Both the position numbers and the translations under genes were made by a program. From Sphingomonas jatrophae (lineage in GTDB: Bacteria; Pseudomonadota; Alphaproteobacteria; Sphingomonadales; Sphingomonadaceae), in the NCBI RefSeq assembly GCF_900113315.1, contig NZ_FOZG01000001.1:1798001-1862000 (forward strand): a DNA stretch of 64,000 nt, written 5' to 3'. Shown here piece after piece: positions 1 through 12,423 of the stretch; the stretch's first letter is position 1, and each line of letters starts with the position of its first letter. Below the pieces are notes generated by a model. That model was not told where the DNA came from. It was given only the letters and a program-made list of their open reading frames with translations, and searched no databases.

Positions 1-2024
1 GCATTCCACGTCGTCTTGGGGACGTGCGCCAGATGCACCTCGTCCGCCACGTCGATGATCTGGTTGTTGGCCGGATTGACGAACAGATATTCCTTGTACT
101 TCGGATGCACATAGCCGACCGCGCCGTTCAGCGTGAAGCGGTCGGTCAGCTGCGCCGTCGCCTCCAGCTCGAAGCCGCTGAAGGTCGCGCGGCCCGCATT
201 CACCGTCTGCGTGCGGCCGCCATTGGTACCGCCGACGAATTGCGAGATCTGCAGATCCTTGTAGTCGGTGCGATAGACCGACGCGTTGAAGCGCAGCCGG
301 CGATCGAACAGGTCCGCCTTGAAGCCCGCTTCATAGGCGACCGCCGTCTCCGGATCGTAGCTGTTGGGCACGCCCGCCCCGCCCGCATCGAAGCCGCCCG
401 CACGATAGGCGCTGGAGATACGCGTATAGAGCAGCAGTTGCGGCGAGACGCGGTAATTGGCCGAGCCCAGCCAGTTGACGTCGCTCCAGTCGTTGCGGCC
501 GACACCCGGCGTCTGCGCGACACCGTTGGAGAAATTGGCCTGCGCCAGCGACTTCTTGTCCTTGGTGTAGCGCAAGCCCCCGGTCAGCTCGAGCCCCGGC
601 ACGAAGCTCGGCTCGTAGGAGACCTGGCCGAAGGCCGCGTAGGATTTCGCCTTCTGCGTGTAATCGCGCACCGTCACCACGTTGCTGCCGCGCAGCACGC
701 CGCCTGCCAGCGGTACCACCGCGGTCAGCCGTTGGATGGTGAAGCTGTCATAGCTCTGGTCGAAATAGAACAGGCCGAGGACATAGTTGAAGTCCGACAC
801 GGAGCCGGTCAGCTGGAATTCCTGCGTGAACTGGCGGTCGCGCGCCAGCACCTCGTCCGGATAGTCGAACAGATAGACGCGCGCGACGGTGCCGTTGAGC
901 AGCCGGCCGAGCAGCGCGCCCTGCGCCGCATTGTTGACCGCCTGATCCTCGGAGAAGCGGCGATAGCCGGTGATCGACTTCAGCGACACCGCATCGCTCA
1001 GATCGTAGGACATGGTCAGCGCGCCGCCCCAGATCTCGCCCCGCCCGCGCGGCTGATCGGCGATGGCGACGTTCTTCAGGAACTTGTCCGTAACGACGAG
1101 CGGCGCGCCGCCGAGGCTTGCCGATTGCGAGAAATAGGCCAGCTGGTTCGGGTTCATCCCCGCCAGCTGCTGATAGATGGGCGCGTTGTGCGTGTTGGTG
1201 TAATCACCCTTCAGGTCGATGGTGAAGCCGGGCGCGGCATCGACATGGACGGCGGCGAACACCGAATCGGCGTTGCGCGCACCCGGATCGGCGCTGTTCG
1301 TCTTGATGCTGTTCTTGATGTAGCCGTCGCGCTGCTCGTGCGAATAGGCGAATTTGGCCGAAATGCCGCTCGTGCCGAGGACGCCGGTATCCAGCGTGGT
1401 GCGCGTGCGCAGCTGGTTGAACGTGCCGTAGGTCAGCTTCTCCTCGATCCCGAACGTCTCGTTCGGCTTCTTGGTGAAGATGTTGACCGCGCCGCCCACC
1501 GTATTGCGGCCGAACAGGGTGCCCTGCGGCCCGCGCAGCACCTCGATCCGCTCCAGCTCGACCAGGTCGAACGACAGCGCATTGGGGCGCGAGACGAGCA
1601 CGCCGTCGACATAGGTGGCGACGGGATAATCGGACACGCCCGTCGCATCCGATCCGCCGACGCCGCGGATGTTGAACACGACGCCGCTGGTGGTCGGCCC
1701 CGCGGCGGGCGTGATGAAGACGGCGGGGGCGAGGCCGTTCAGCCGGTCGACGCTGGTGATGTCGCGCTGCTCGATCGTCGCGGCGGAAATGCCGGTGACG
1801 GACAGCGGCACGTTCTGCAGGCTTTCCGCCCGGCGCCGTGCGGTGACGACGATGTCGGCGATCCCGCTCTGCGTCGCGGCGTCGCTGTTGGGCGCGGCGT
1901 CGGCGGCGGGGGCGGCCATCGCCTCGGCCCCGGTCGGTGCCGGATCGGCCGTCTGCGCCAGCCCCGGCGACGCAAGTGCGAGCAGACTTGCCGAAACCAG
2001 CAACGACGCATTGTGCAGCACCAT
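1..2024 (-). CDS. TonB-dependent receptor, 3' end cut by window edge
   Basis: Outer-membrane active transporter, probably for a small hydrophobic substrate. The reading frame opens with ATG at 2024 and stays open to position 3, giving about 674 residues; TonB receptors of this group usually have 750-820, so the last strands of the barrel lie outside. A signal peptide is visible (about residues 1-24, ending GLAQ), then the Ton-box-like DIVVTARRR (57-65) and a plug domain with NVPLSVTGIS and the typical RGPQGTLFGRNT. The last visible residues (VPKTTWN) fit the barrel. It diverges from the isochorismatase-like gene at 2199. The shared 174-bp promoter carries a palindrome that recurs before the IclR gene, so IclR control is likely but inferred. 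Confidence 0.93.
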   Translation of the reverse strand, partial: MVLHNASLLVSASLLALASPGLAQTADPAPTGAEAMAAPAADAAPNSDAATQSGIADIVVTARRRAESLQNVPLSVTGISAATIEQRDITSVDRLNGLAPAVFITPAAGPTTSGVVFNIRGVGGSDATGVSDYPVATYVDGVLVSRPNALSFDLVELERIEVLRGPQGTLFGRNTVGGAVNIFTKKPNETFGIEEKLTYGTFNQLRTRTTLDTGVLGTSGISAKFAYSHEQRDGYIKNSIKTNSADPGARNADSVFAAVHVDAAPGFTIDLKGDYTNTHNAPIYQQLAGMNPNQLAYFSQSASLGGAPLVVTDKFLKNVAIADQPRGRGEIWGGALTMSYDLSDAVSLKSITGYRRFSEDQAVNNAAQGALLGRLLNGTVARVYLFDYPDEVLARDRQFTQEFQLTGSVSDFNYVLGLFYFDQSYDSFTIQRLTAVVPLAGGVLRGSNVVTVRDYTQKAKSYAAFGQVSYEPSFVPGLELTGGLRYTKDKKSLAQANFSNGVAQTPGVGRNDWSDVNWLGSANYRVSPQLLLYTRISSAYRAGGFDAGGAGVPNSYDPETAVAYEAGFKADLFDRRLRFNASVYRTDYKDLQISQFVGGTNGGRTQTVNAGRATFSGFELEATAQLTDRFTLNGAVGYVHPKYKEYLFVNPANNQIIDVADEVHLAHVPKTTWN

Positions 2025-2112
2025 GAATCTCCCTCGGCGCGGGGCCGTTCCTGCGGCGCCGCTGGGCCGCACGCTTAGTAAAACCGGCCGCTTTGCGTCG
2101 GCCTGACGGCGG

Positions 2113-2132
2113 GGTTCCGCATATCCGGAACC
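2113..2132. promoter_or_regulatory. palindrome, candidate IclR operator
   Basis: GGTTCCG-N6-CGGAACC lies between the divergent TonB receptor and isochorismatase-like genes. The same core, TTCCG-N6-CGGAA, recurs at 2844-2859 ahead of the IclR regulator. Shared spacing and half-site support a common regulator; binding by the local IclR protein is inferred. Confidence 0.5.
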
Positions 2133-2198
2133 GGCCGCGCAGCACGCCGCGTGCCGCCACCGTCCGGGGCATCGACAGCGCCCAAGAGGAGACCGCCA

Positions 2199-2822
2199 AT
2201 GGCGACCGGACCAGCCCTGCGCACCGCGCTGATCGTGAACGAATGCCAGCGCGGCGTGATCGAACGCGGCGTGGGCGCCTTTGCCGGGCTGATCGACGAG
2301 GTGGAGGCGCGCGGGATCGTGCCGCGCATCGCCGCGCTCGCCGCCGCCTTCCGCGCTGCCGGCCAGCCGGTGGTGCACGCGCCCGTCGCCCACCGGGCCG
2401 ACTTCGCCGACGTGCAGGCCAATACTCTGCTGGGCGCGATGGCGCGCAAGCATCGCCGCATGGTGGCCGGCAGCACGGAGGCGGCGTTCGTGTCCGCGCT
2501 TGAGCCGGCAGCGGAGGATATCGTCGTCGGGCGCTCCTCCGGGCTGATCGCGTTCAACGGCACTTCGCTCGATGCGGTGCTGCGGCGCATGGGCGTCGGC
2601 CGCGTCGTGCTGGCGGGTGTCTCCACCAACGTCGCGATCACGGGCTGCGCGATGGCGGCGGCGGATCTCGGCTATCACGTGCTGGTGGCGGAGGATTGCA
2701 TCGCCGCATCCGACCCGGTGACGCACGCCACCATCGTCCGCGAGCAGCTGCGCATGATCGCCCGCATCGTCAGCGCGGACGAGGCGGCGGCAGCCCTCGT
2801 CGGCGGCGGCCAGGGCGATTGA
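2199..2822 (+). CDS. isochorismatase-like hydrolase lacking the usual catalytic triad
   Basis: A 207-residue alpha/beta protein of the isochorismatase/cysteine hydrolase superfamily. The start is ATG 2199, preceded by AAGAGGAGA at 2184-2192; the frame opens earlier but without a ribosome site. Family landmarks are TALIVNECQRG (9-19), the FNGTSLDAVLRRMG block (119-132) and VLAGVSTNVAITG (137-149). The position normally held by the catalytic Asp is Glu15. The usual Lys region reads VVGRSSG, with Arg112. The usual nucleophilic Cys slot is Ala146, although Cys150 lies nearby. Actinobacterial relatives with a similar R-x-x-G signature are known, so this is a divergent subfamily rather than a broken gene. 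Substrate unknown. It is followed by the IclR regulator and an MFS carrier on the same strand. Confidence 0.85.
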   Translation: MATGPALRTALIVNECQRGVIERGVGAFAGLIDEVEARGIVPRIAALAAAFRAAGQPVVHAPVAHRADFADVQANTLLGAMARKHRRMVAGSTEAAFVSALEPAAEDIVVGRSSGLIAFNGTSLDAVLRRMGVGRVVLAGVSTNVAITGCAMAAADLGYHVLVAEDCIAASDPVTHATIVREQLRMIARIVSADEAAAALVGGGQGD

Positions 2823-2842
2823 TCCGGCCACGATCCGCGCGC

Positions 2843-2860
2843 TTTCCGGATTGGCGGAAA
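2843..2860. promoter_or_regulatory. palindrome upstream of the IclR gene
   Basis: TTTCCG-N6-CGGAAA, with the same TTCCG-N6-CGGAA core and the same 6-bp spacer as the site at 2113-2132. It lies 120 bp before the IclR start. This is a candidate autoregulatory operator. Confidence 0.5.
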
Positions 2861-2894
2861 ACGGCGCGGAACAACGGCGAGTCGGCCGTTTGCG

Positions 2895-2951
2895 GGTCGC
2901 TTGCCGCCCGCTTTGCGCAGCGATAAGGTACGGCCAAATCGGCAAGCGACC
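2895..2951. promoter_or_regulatory. 12-bp inverted repeat before the IclR gene
   Basis: GGTCGCTTGCCG (2895-2906) is repeated exactly as its reverse complement at 2940-2951, 29 bp before the IclR start. The 33-bp spacing would place the half-sites about four helical turns apart, so it could be a looping operator or an mRNA stem. Function is inferred. Confidence 0.35.
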
Positions 2952-2979
2952 GGTCGGGTGGGAAGAGGATCGGACCGAA

Positions 2980-3837
2980 ATGGCAACCAGAACGGTTCCA
3001 CAAGCGGACAATGCGCCCCGTTCCGGCGGGCGCAACGGCGTGAAATCATGCCTCCGCGCGCTGGACGTGATCGAATATTTTACCGGCCATGCGGTGCCCG
3101 CGCGCACCATCGACATCAGCGAGGCGCTAGGCATCCCGAACAGCAGCGCGGACGAGATCCTGCGCACGCTCGCCGCCTCCGGCTATCTTAGCTATAATCG
3201 CGTGACCAAGCGCTACGCCCCCTCCTACCGCCTCGTCGCGACCGTCCGCGGGATCGAGCATGGCTTTTTCGGCGGCGATTGCATCCACGATCTGCTGACC
3301 GACCTGCGCGTGGAAACCGGCGCCACCGTCTATCTGACGCTGCAGAACGATTGCTGGGTGCAGAGCGTGGCGGAGATCCGCGGATCGTGGCTCGCGCCGC
3401 GGGCGGAGCCGGATTACCCGACCGAGGTGATCCGCTACGATCATGATCGCTGGCGCCCGGGCACCAATTTCGCCGCCGCGATGCTGGCGCAGAAGTCCAA
3501 CGTCGAGATCATGGAGCTGGCCACCCGCGCGCAGCAGATGGGCCTCGGGCCGAAGGGGCCGGCGCTGATGAAGAGCCTGGTCGATCATGTCGCGCGGACG
3601 CGGGCGCAGGGTTTCGCCATGTGCCGCCGCGGCGATTATGCGCCGGTCGACAGCATGGCGGTGCCGCTGCATATCCCGCACGCCGTCACGCCCTATGCGG
3701 TGGGTGTCGTCGGCGACACCTTGTTCACCGGCGACGGTGACGTGAAGCGAATGGCCTCCGCCATGCGCGGCGTCATCGCGCGCCACAGCGAGGCGCTGCA
3801 CCGCATGCCCGCACGCAGCGCCGCCGGGATCCACTGA
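2980..3837 (+). CDS. IclR-family transcriptional regulator
   Basis: A 285-residue regulator. The ATG at 2980 follows GGAAGAGGA (2961-2969); the frame is open further upstream but shows no ribosome site there. The N-terminal winged helix-turn-helix starts at LRALDVIEYF and includes SEALGIPNSSADEILRTL (about residues 46-63). The rest matches the IclR effector-binding domain in length and layout. IclR proteins usually sense a catabolic intermediate. Its neighbours are an isochorismatase-like enzyme and an aromatic-acid-type MFS carrier, so an acidic or aromatic inducer is plausible. Palindromes at 2843-2860 and 2895-2951 suggest autoregulation. Confidence 0.92.
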   Translation: MATRTVPQADNAPRSGGRNGVKSCLRALDVIEYFTGHAVPARTIDISEALGIPNSSADEILRTLAASGYLSYNRVTKRYAPSYRLVATVRGIEHGFFGGDCIHDLLTDLRVETGATVYLTLQNDCWVQSVAEIRGSWLAPRAEPDYPTEVIRYDHDRWRPGTNFAAAMLAQKSNVEIMELATRAQQMGLGPKGPALMKSLVDHVARTRAQGFAMCRRGDYAPVDSMAVPLHIPHAVTPYAVGVVGDTLFTGDGDVKRMASAMRGVIARHSEALHRMPARSAAGIH

Positions 3838-3944
3838 TCCACCACGCTCCGGCGATGCAGGGGCTTTAGCGCGCGCCACTTGTTCTTGTGCCGAAGCTGC
3901 GCTCGAAGCGGCTAGCATCGACGCACAAGGCGCAGGAGAGTGGC

Positions 3945-5186
3945 GTGATCGACCAGAATGCGGAGCGGATCACGCGCAGCCACGTCGCGCTGATCGCGCT
4001 GCTGACCATCGTCGTCATGTTCGAGGGGTTCGACATCAGCGCGACCAGCGTCGTGCTGCCTTATCTCGGCAAGGAGTTCGGCGCGGAGCCGCCCGAACTC
4101 GGCCGCGCGCTCAGCCTGATCGCACTCGGCTCGATTGTGGCCTGGGCGACGGTGCGGCTGGGCGATCGCTTCGGCCGGCGCCCGATCCTGCTGTTCAGCG
4201 CCGCCGCCTTCTCGATCGGATCGCTGGCGACGGTGCTGGTGCAGGATGTCGCGGGCTATGTCGCGGTGCAGCTCGTCACGCGCATCTTCCTCGTGACCCA
4301 GATCGCCACCGCCTACGTGATCGTCAGCGAGACGCTGCCGCCGGCCGCGCGCGGGCGCGCCAACGGCCTGCTCGGCGCATTCGGCAGCTTCGGCGCGGCG
4401 CTGCCCTATTTGCTGCTCGCACCCGCGCTGGAGACGCCGCTCGGCTGGCGCATGCTGTTCGTCATCGGCGCGGTGCCGCTTCTCACCCTGCCCTTCCTGT
4501 GGGCGTGGCTGCGCGAGACGCCCGTGTGGCTGGCGGCGCGTGCCTCGGGCGCTCCGCGCCTGTCCGCGCTGGAGGAGCTGCGCCAGCTGACCGCGCCGGG
4601 CCTTCGCCGCAACGCGCTGACCATGACCCTTCTATGGCTGATCGTGAACTTCGCCAGCTCCGTCTCCGCCCTCTTCTTCACGCTCTACGTCGTGAAAGAG
4701 CGGGGCTGGGCGGCGACCGACTTCGCGCTGATCGCACCGATCGGGCTGATGGGCGCGTTCGTCGGCTATGCCGGCGCCGGCTGGCTGATGGACCGGATCG
4801 GCCGCCGCTGGACGCTGACGCTCTACATGGGCGCTTTGGGCGCGCTGACGATGCTCTGCTACACCGCGACCGGCTGGTGGACGGTGGCGGGCGCCTTCCT
4901 CGGCATCCAGGCGGTGATCGGCGTGTGGGTCGTCGCCTACACGCTCAATTCGGAGCTGTTCCCGACCCACCTGCGCGCCGCCGCCAATGGCTGGTGCCAC
5001 AATCTGCTGGCGCGCTGGGGCGTGGTGATCGCCCCCTTCGTGCTCGGCGCGCTGACCGCGCGAATGGGCGCGATCGGCCCCGCGGCGACTGCGCTGGGGG
5101 CGGTGGCGTGGGCGGCGATCCCTGTCGCCTGGCTGCTGCTGCCCGAAACGCGCGGGCGGCGGCTGGACGAGCCTGCCGCCGCCTGA
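3945..5186 (+). CDS. MFS transporter, aromatic-acid symporter type
   Basis: A 413-residue inner-membrane carrier. A GTG start at 3945 is preferred because CAGGAGAG (3932-3939) sits just before it; a GTG at 3888 in the same frame lacks such a site. TM1 carries an acidic residue in VMFEGFDISATS, a hallmark of the aromatic acid:H+ symporter group. The loop 2-3 motif GDRFGRRPILL, the loop 8-9 motif MDRIGRRWTL and the C-terminal LPETRGRRLDE are all present, and about 12 hydrophobic segments can be counted. It is likely to import or export the compound handled by the neighbouring IclR-controlled genes. It converges on the FAD dehydrogenase, with a repeat pair between them. Confidence 0.9.
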   Translation: MIDQNAERITRSHVALIALLTIVVMFEGFDISATSVVLPYLGKEFGAEPPELGRALSLIALGSIVAWATVRLGDRFGRRPILLFSAAAFSIGSLATVLVQDVAGYVAVQLVTRIFLVTQIATAYVIVSETLPPAARGRANGLLGAFGSFGAALPYLLLAPALETPLGWRMLFVIGAVPLLTLPFLWAWLRETPVWLAARASGAPRLSALEELRQLTAPGLRRNALTMTLLWLIVNFASSVSALFFTLYVVKERGWAATDFALIAPIGLMGAFVGYAGAGWLMDRIGRRWTLTLYMGALGALTMLCYTATGWWTVAGAFLGIQAVIGVWVVAYTLNSELFPTHLRAAANGWCHNLLARWGVVIAPFVLGALTARMGAIGPAATALGAVAWAAIPVAWLLLPETRGRRLDEPAAA

Positions 5187-5204
5187 GCGAAGCCCATACC
5201 TTGC

Positions 5205-5291
5205 TGCCGTTCGTGCTGAGCTTGTCGAAGCATCGCCCTTTCTCCGCTCCGAAGAAGAACGGCCCTTCGACAGGCTCAGGGCGAACGGGTT
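5205..5291. repeat. REP-like bimodule repeat, copy 1
   Basis: Two inverted related modules, 5205-5232 and 5250-5291, lie between convergent genes. Each contains a version of CTGAGC(C/T)TGTCGAAG. The same two modules, in opposite overall orientation, occur at 49531-49620: 42 bases of one module and 28 of the other are identical in the two copies, while the spacers differ. This repeat is widespread in high-GC bacterial genomes. It can fold into an RNA hairpin and may act as a bidirectional terminator. Confidence 0.9.
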
Positions 5292-5294
5292 AGC

Positions 5295-6752
5295 TCAATT
5301 CGCGCTCGCCGCGCTCCGCCCCGCCTGCCGGCCGAAGAAGGTGCAGTCGGCCAGACTCATGCCCGAACTGTAACCATGGCCCGAGCGCGGCAGGCCCGAC
5401 GTCGCCCGCCCCGCGGCGAACAGGCCGGGCACCGGCTCGCCCCCGCGATCCAGCACATGGCCGGTCGGCAGCGTGGACAGGCCACCGAGCGTGAAGAAGG
5501 AGAAATAACTCTCGCGGAAATTGAGCTCCAGCGCGGCGAACGGCCCCTCGGTCAGGGGTTTGAGCCACTGCGGATGCTTGCGGAACACCGGATCGTGCCC
5601 CTCCGCGGCATAGCGGTTGAAGGTGTGGACGGTGGCGGCCAGCGTCGCCTCGGGCAGGCCGAGCTCGCGCTCCACCTCCTCCCACGTGTCGCCGACGGCG
5701 GCGATCGAGATGCGGGCAAGCTCGATCGGCTGGCTGAAGATCGAATTGTCGACCAGCAGCCACACCTTGTCGCCCGGCTGGTCCACCATCGTCCGGCTGA
5801 CGCGGCCGTGATAGCAATCCTCGTTGATGAAGCGGTTGCCCGCCTCGTTGACGAAGATGCCCTTCACGAAATCGGGCGGCATGATCCATGGGCAGGTGGT
5901 GAAGAATTCGTCCATGTGGATCGCATCGCCGCCGGCACCGATGCCCATTAGGATGCCCGAGCCATTGTCATTCTCGCCGATCGGGTCGGACAGCTTCATC
6001 GTGCCGGGCGCATAGCGGCGGAGCATATCCTCGTTCATCGCGAAGCCGCCTGTCGCGAGCACGACGCCGCGATGCGCGCGGACATGGACCGGCCGGTTGT
6101 CGATCCTGACGACCAAGCCGACGACGCGCTCGCCCTCGACGATCAGGCTCTGCGCCTTGGCATCGACGCGCACGTCCACCCCTGCGTCGCGCACGCGCGC
6201 CTCGAGGATGTCGACCAGCTTGCGCCCGCCGCCCCAGCCTTCCCACTGGATGACGTGGCCGCGCGGCGCGGGCTTGGCATTCGCCGAATAGGGCCATGCC
6301 TCCTCGCTGCCCGACCAGATCAAGGTGTCGTCGGTGGCCGGCTCGATGATCTTGCCGGGGACGAACGTGCCCTTGTAGGGGACACCCTGTGCCTTCAGCC
6401 ATTCGAAGTGGGCGAGGCTGTTCTCGGCATACATGTCGCACTTGGCGGCATCCGCATCGGGGCCGCCCGCCATCTTCAGATAGGTGGCCAGCGCCTCGAC
6501 GCTGTCGTCGAAGCCCGCCGCTTTCTGCACGTCGGTGCCGCCGCCGATATAGATTTCGCCGCCCGACAGGGCCGAGGCGCCGCCGCTGCCCGATCCGGCC
6601 TCGAACAGGGTGACGCGGGCGCCCGCGCGCGCCGCCTCAAGCGCCGCGCACGCGCCGGACGCGCCAAAGCCGACCACCGCCACGTCGCACTCGATATCCC
6701 ATGCCGGCACGTTCTCGGCCAGCAATGGCCGGTGCAGGGTTCCACGCGCCAC
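5295..6752 (-). CDS. FAD-binding dehydrogenase (fumarate reductase / ketosteroid dehydrogenase superfamily)
   Basis: A 485-residue flavoprotein. A GTG start at 6752 is chosen because GGGAGG sits 5 bases before it; an in-frame ATG at 6800 has no ribosome site. The Rossmann motif VVGFGASGACAALEAARAG lies at about 26-44, followed by the Ser/Gly-rich FAD segment GGASALSGGEIYIGGGT. The C-terminal flavin-binding end (GLFAAGRATSGLPRSGHGYSSGMSLADC) resembles FAD_binding_2 enzymes that insert double bonds next to ketones. The active-site Tyr of true ketosteroid dehydrogenases cannot be assigned with confidence. It is the last gene after the TonB receptor and sulfatase, 115 bp downstream of the latter, and is likely co-transcribed. 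Confidence 0.87.
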   Translation of the reverse strand: MARGTLHRPLLAENVPAWDIECDVAVVGFGASGACAALEAARAGARVTLFEAGSGSGGASALSGGEIYIGGGTDVQKAAGFDDSVEALATYLKMAGGPDADAAKCDMYAENSLAHFEWLKAQGVPYKGTFVPGKIIEPATDDTLIWSGSEEAWPYSANAKPAPRGHVIQWEGWGGGRKLVDILEARVRDAGVDVRVDAKAQSLIVEGERVVGLVVRIDNRPVHVRAHRGVVLATGGFAMNEDMLRRYAPGTMKLSDPIGENDNGSGILMGIGAGGDAIHMDEFFTTCPWIMPPDFVKGIFVNEAGNRFINEDCYHGRVSRTMVDQPGDKVWLLVDNSIFSQPIELARISIAAVGDTWEEVERELGLPEATLAATVHTFNRYAAEGHDPVFRKHPQWLKPLTEGPFAALELNFRESYFSFFTLGGLSTLPTGHVLDRGGEPVPGLFAAGRATSGLPRSGHGYSSGMSLADCTFFGRQAGRSAASAN

Positions 6753-6867
6753 TCGATCCTCCCGCTCATGCGCCTCCGGGCGCTTCTCACGGGTTGTCAT
6801 GCCGAACGACCACGAGTTGCGCAACAGCGCGCCTATGCAGGTGCGCATTCTGTCGGCGGCGTTACGA

Positions 6868-10796
<3,929 letters not shown>

Positions 10797-10807
10797 CTTC
10801 CCCCTTG

Positions 10808-10859
10808 TCTACTATGATGGTGGGGTTTTAAGCAGATGCTCCGCAGCGTCGATAGTAGA
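10808..10859. promoter_or_regulatory. inverted repeat in receptor promoter
   Basis: TCTACTAT (10808-10815) and its exact reverse complement ATAGTAGA (10852-10859) flank the likely promoter of the TonB receptor. The AT-rich arms stand out in this GC-rich DNA. The upstream TetR protein is the obvious candidate ligand, by inference. Confidence 0.35.
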
Positions 10860-10941
10860 TGTGGTTGGAAGCCCCCAAGCAAAGCCGCACGATGCGTCCG
10901 TAAACATGCTCGTCCCGCGCGATTACGCGCGTTCCGCAGGG

Positions 10942-11616
10942 TTATTGCCCGACGGGCAGGCCGAAGCCGCGCAGCGTACGCGCAACGATATCGCGCGCCA
11001 CCTCGGCCACGCAGTGTTTCTGCTCGGGCCCGCCGCAGGCCGATCGCATCCACGACCAGCCCATCGCCGCCTCCAGCAGCGCGAAGGCCATCGCCTCCGG
11101 ATCGTCGCACACCGGCCCGTCGATCGCGGCCTCGGCGATGCCGCGCCGCACCACCTCGACATGGCGCAGCACCGCGCGATCGAAGTAGATCTGCGCCAGT
11201 TCCGGGAATTGCGCCCGCGCGACCAGCATCATCGTGTTGAAGCCGGCGACGTCGGGATCGGCCATGCTCTCGATCGCGGCGCGGACGTGATGCTCCAGCC
11301 GCCCCGTCAGGCCCTGCGGCAGCTCCGCATCCCGCCGCGCCGCACGCGCGGACCAGACGCGCACGCGATCCTCCACCACCGCGGCGAACAGGTCGGCCTT
11401 GGACGGATAGCGCGCATAGAGCGTGCCCTTGGAGACGGCCGCTTGCGCCGCGATCGCCTCCATCGCCGTCGCGCCATAGCCATGTTCGAGGAACATGGCG
11501 TGCGCCGTTTCCACCACCTGCCGGTCGATCGCCTCGGCGCGCTCGCGCGTCGGCCGCCCGCGGCGACCGCGTATCACCGGCTCTGCGGCGGCGCTGGCGA
11601 GAAGCTGGCTTGGCAC
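10942..11616 (-). CDS. TetR-family transcriptional regulator
   Basis: A 224-residue repressor-type protein. The N-terminal basic arm RGRRGRPTRERAEAIDRQVV (16-35) leads into the TetR helix-turn-helix, where MEAIAAQAAVSKGTLYARYP carries the recognition helix. The C-terminal domain, including EHHVRAAIESMADPDVAGF, should bind a small ligand. It lies between the SDR at the end of the seven-gene operon (54 bp after its stop) and the TonB receptor 145 bp downstream, all on the minus strand. It could be the tail of the upstream operon or control the receptor-sulfatase unit; the inverted repeat at 10808-10859 favours the second. Confidence 0.93.
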   Translation of the reverse strand: MPSQLLASAAAEPVIRGRRGRPTRERAEAIDRQVVETAHAMFLEHGYGATAMEAIAAQAAVSKGTLYARYPSKADLFAAVVEDRVRVWSARAARRDAELPQGLTGRLEHHVRAAIESMADPDVAGFNTMMLVARAQFPELAQIYFDRAVLRHVEVVRRGIAEAAIDGPVCDDPEAMAFALLEAAMGWSWMRSACGGPEQKHCVAEVARDIVARTLRGFGLPVGQ

Positions 11617-11670
11617 CGTTTCACCTTACGCCCCCCGGGGCCGGACGCAACCGCCGCGACAAGGCGGTTC

Positions 11671-12423
11671 TCAGCCCGACACGGTGTAGCCGCCGTCCAC
11701 CGCCAGCGTCTGCCCGGTGATCCACGCGGCGGCCGGGCTGGAGAGGAACAGGATCGCCGACGCGATGTCGTCGGGCTCGCCCAGGCGGCCGAGCGGGGTG
11801 CGCGCCAGCGTCGGCGCGGTCCATGCTTCCTGCGCGAAGGTGCCCGCCGTCATGCCGCTGCGCGTCAGCCCCGCCGCCACCGCATTGACGCGGATGCCGT
11901 CCGCCCCCCACGCCGCCGCCAGCGTGCGCGTGAGGCCGACCAGCCCCGTCTTCGCCGCGCCATAGCCGGGCACGATGGGGATGCCGAAATAGCTGCTCAT
12001 CGACGCGATGCCGACCACCGCCGCGCCGCCCGCCCACTGACTCGCGCGCAGCGCATCGCGGCACTGCCGCGTCATGCGGAAAGCGCCGACCAGCAGCATG
12101 TTGACCGCGCGCGCGAACACCTCCGGCTCATATTCATCGAGGCCGAGGCTGGGCAGCGCGATGCCCGCATTGTTGACGAGGATGTCGAGCGAGGGGCACG
12201 CCGCCGCCGCTGCGTCGATGCTGGCGCCGTCCTCCACGTCGAGTTGCAGGTAGCGATAGCCGGCAAGGTCTGCATCATAGTCCGCCGCGCCGCCGCGCGT
12301 GCCGGTGATCGTCACCTCCGCGCCCGCCGCCCGGTAGGCCGCTGCCGCCGCCGCACCGATGCCGCTGGTGCCGCCCGTCACCAGCACGCGCGCGCCGGTG
12401 AAATCCCATGTCGGCCCGGTCAT
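11671..12423 (-). CDS. SDR family oxidoreductase
   Basis: A 250-residue classical short-chain dehydrogenase. TGGTSGIG (16-23) binds the cofactor, NNAG lies at about 84-87, and the catalytic residues are Ser141, Tyr154 and Lys158 (YGAAK). GQTLAVDGGY near the C-terminus is the usual end motif. The ATG at 12423 overlaps the stop of the upstream Gfo/Idh gene (ATGA), with a GGAG-type site before it. It is the last gene of the seven-gene sulfotransferase operon and is probably a secondary alcohol/ketone interconverting step. Confidence 0.95.
   Translation of the reverse strand: MTGPTWDFTGARVLVTGGTSGIGAAAAAAYRAAGAEVTITGTRGGAADYDADLAGYRYLQLDVEDGASIDAAAAACPSLDILVNNAGIALPSLGLDEYEPEVFARAVNMLLVGAFRMTRQCRDALRASQWAGGAAVVGIASMSSYFGIPIVPGYGAAKTGLVGLTRTLAAAWGADGIRVNAVAAGLTRSGMTAGTFAQEAWTAPTLARTPLGRLGEPDDIASAILFLSSPAAAWITGQTLAVDGGYTVSG

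Noticed and set aside
24-2078. Long plus-strand open frame antisense to the first TonB receptor
   Set aside because: Arg/Ala/Val-rich composition typical of antisense frames in GC-rich genes; the minus-strand frame has signal peptide, Ton box and plug motifs.
5205-5291. Insertion sequence end or CRISPR repeat
   Set aside because: No transposase and no regular spacing; two inverted modules between convergent genes fit a REP-like element.
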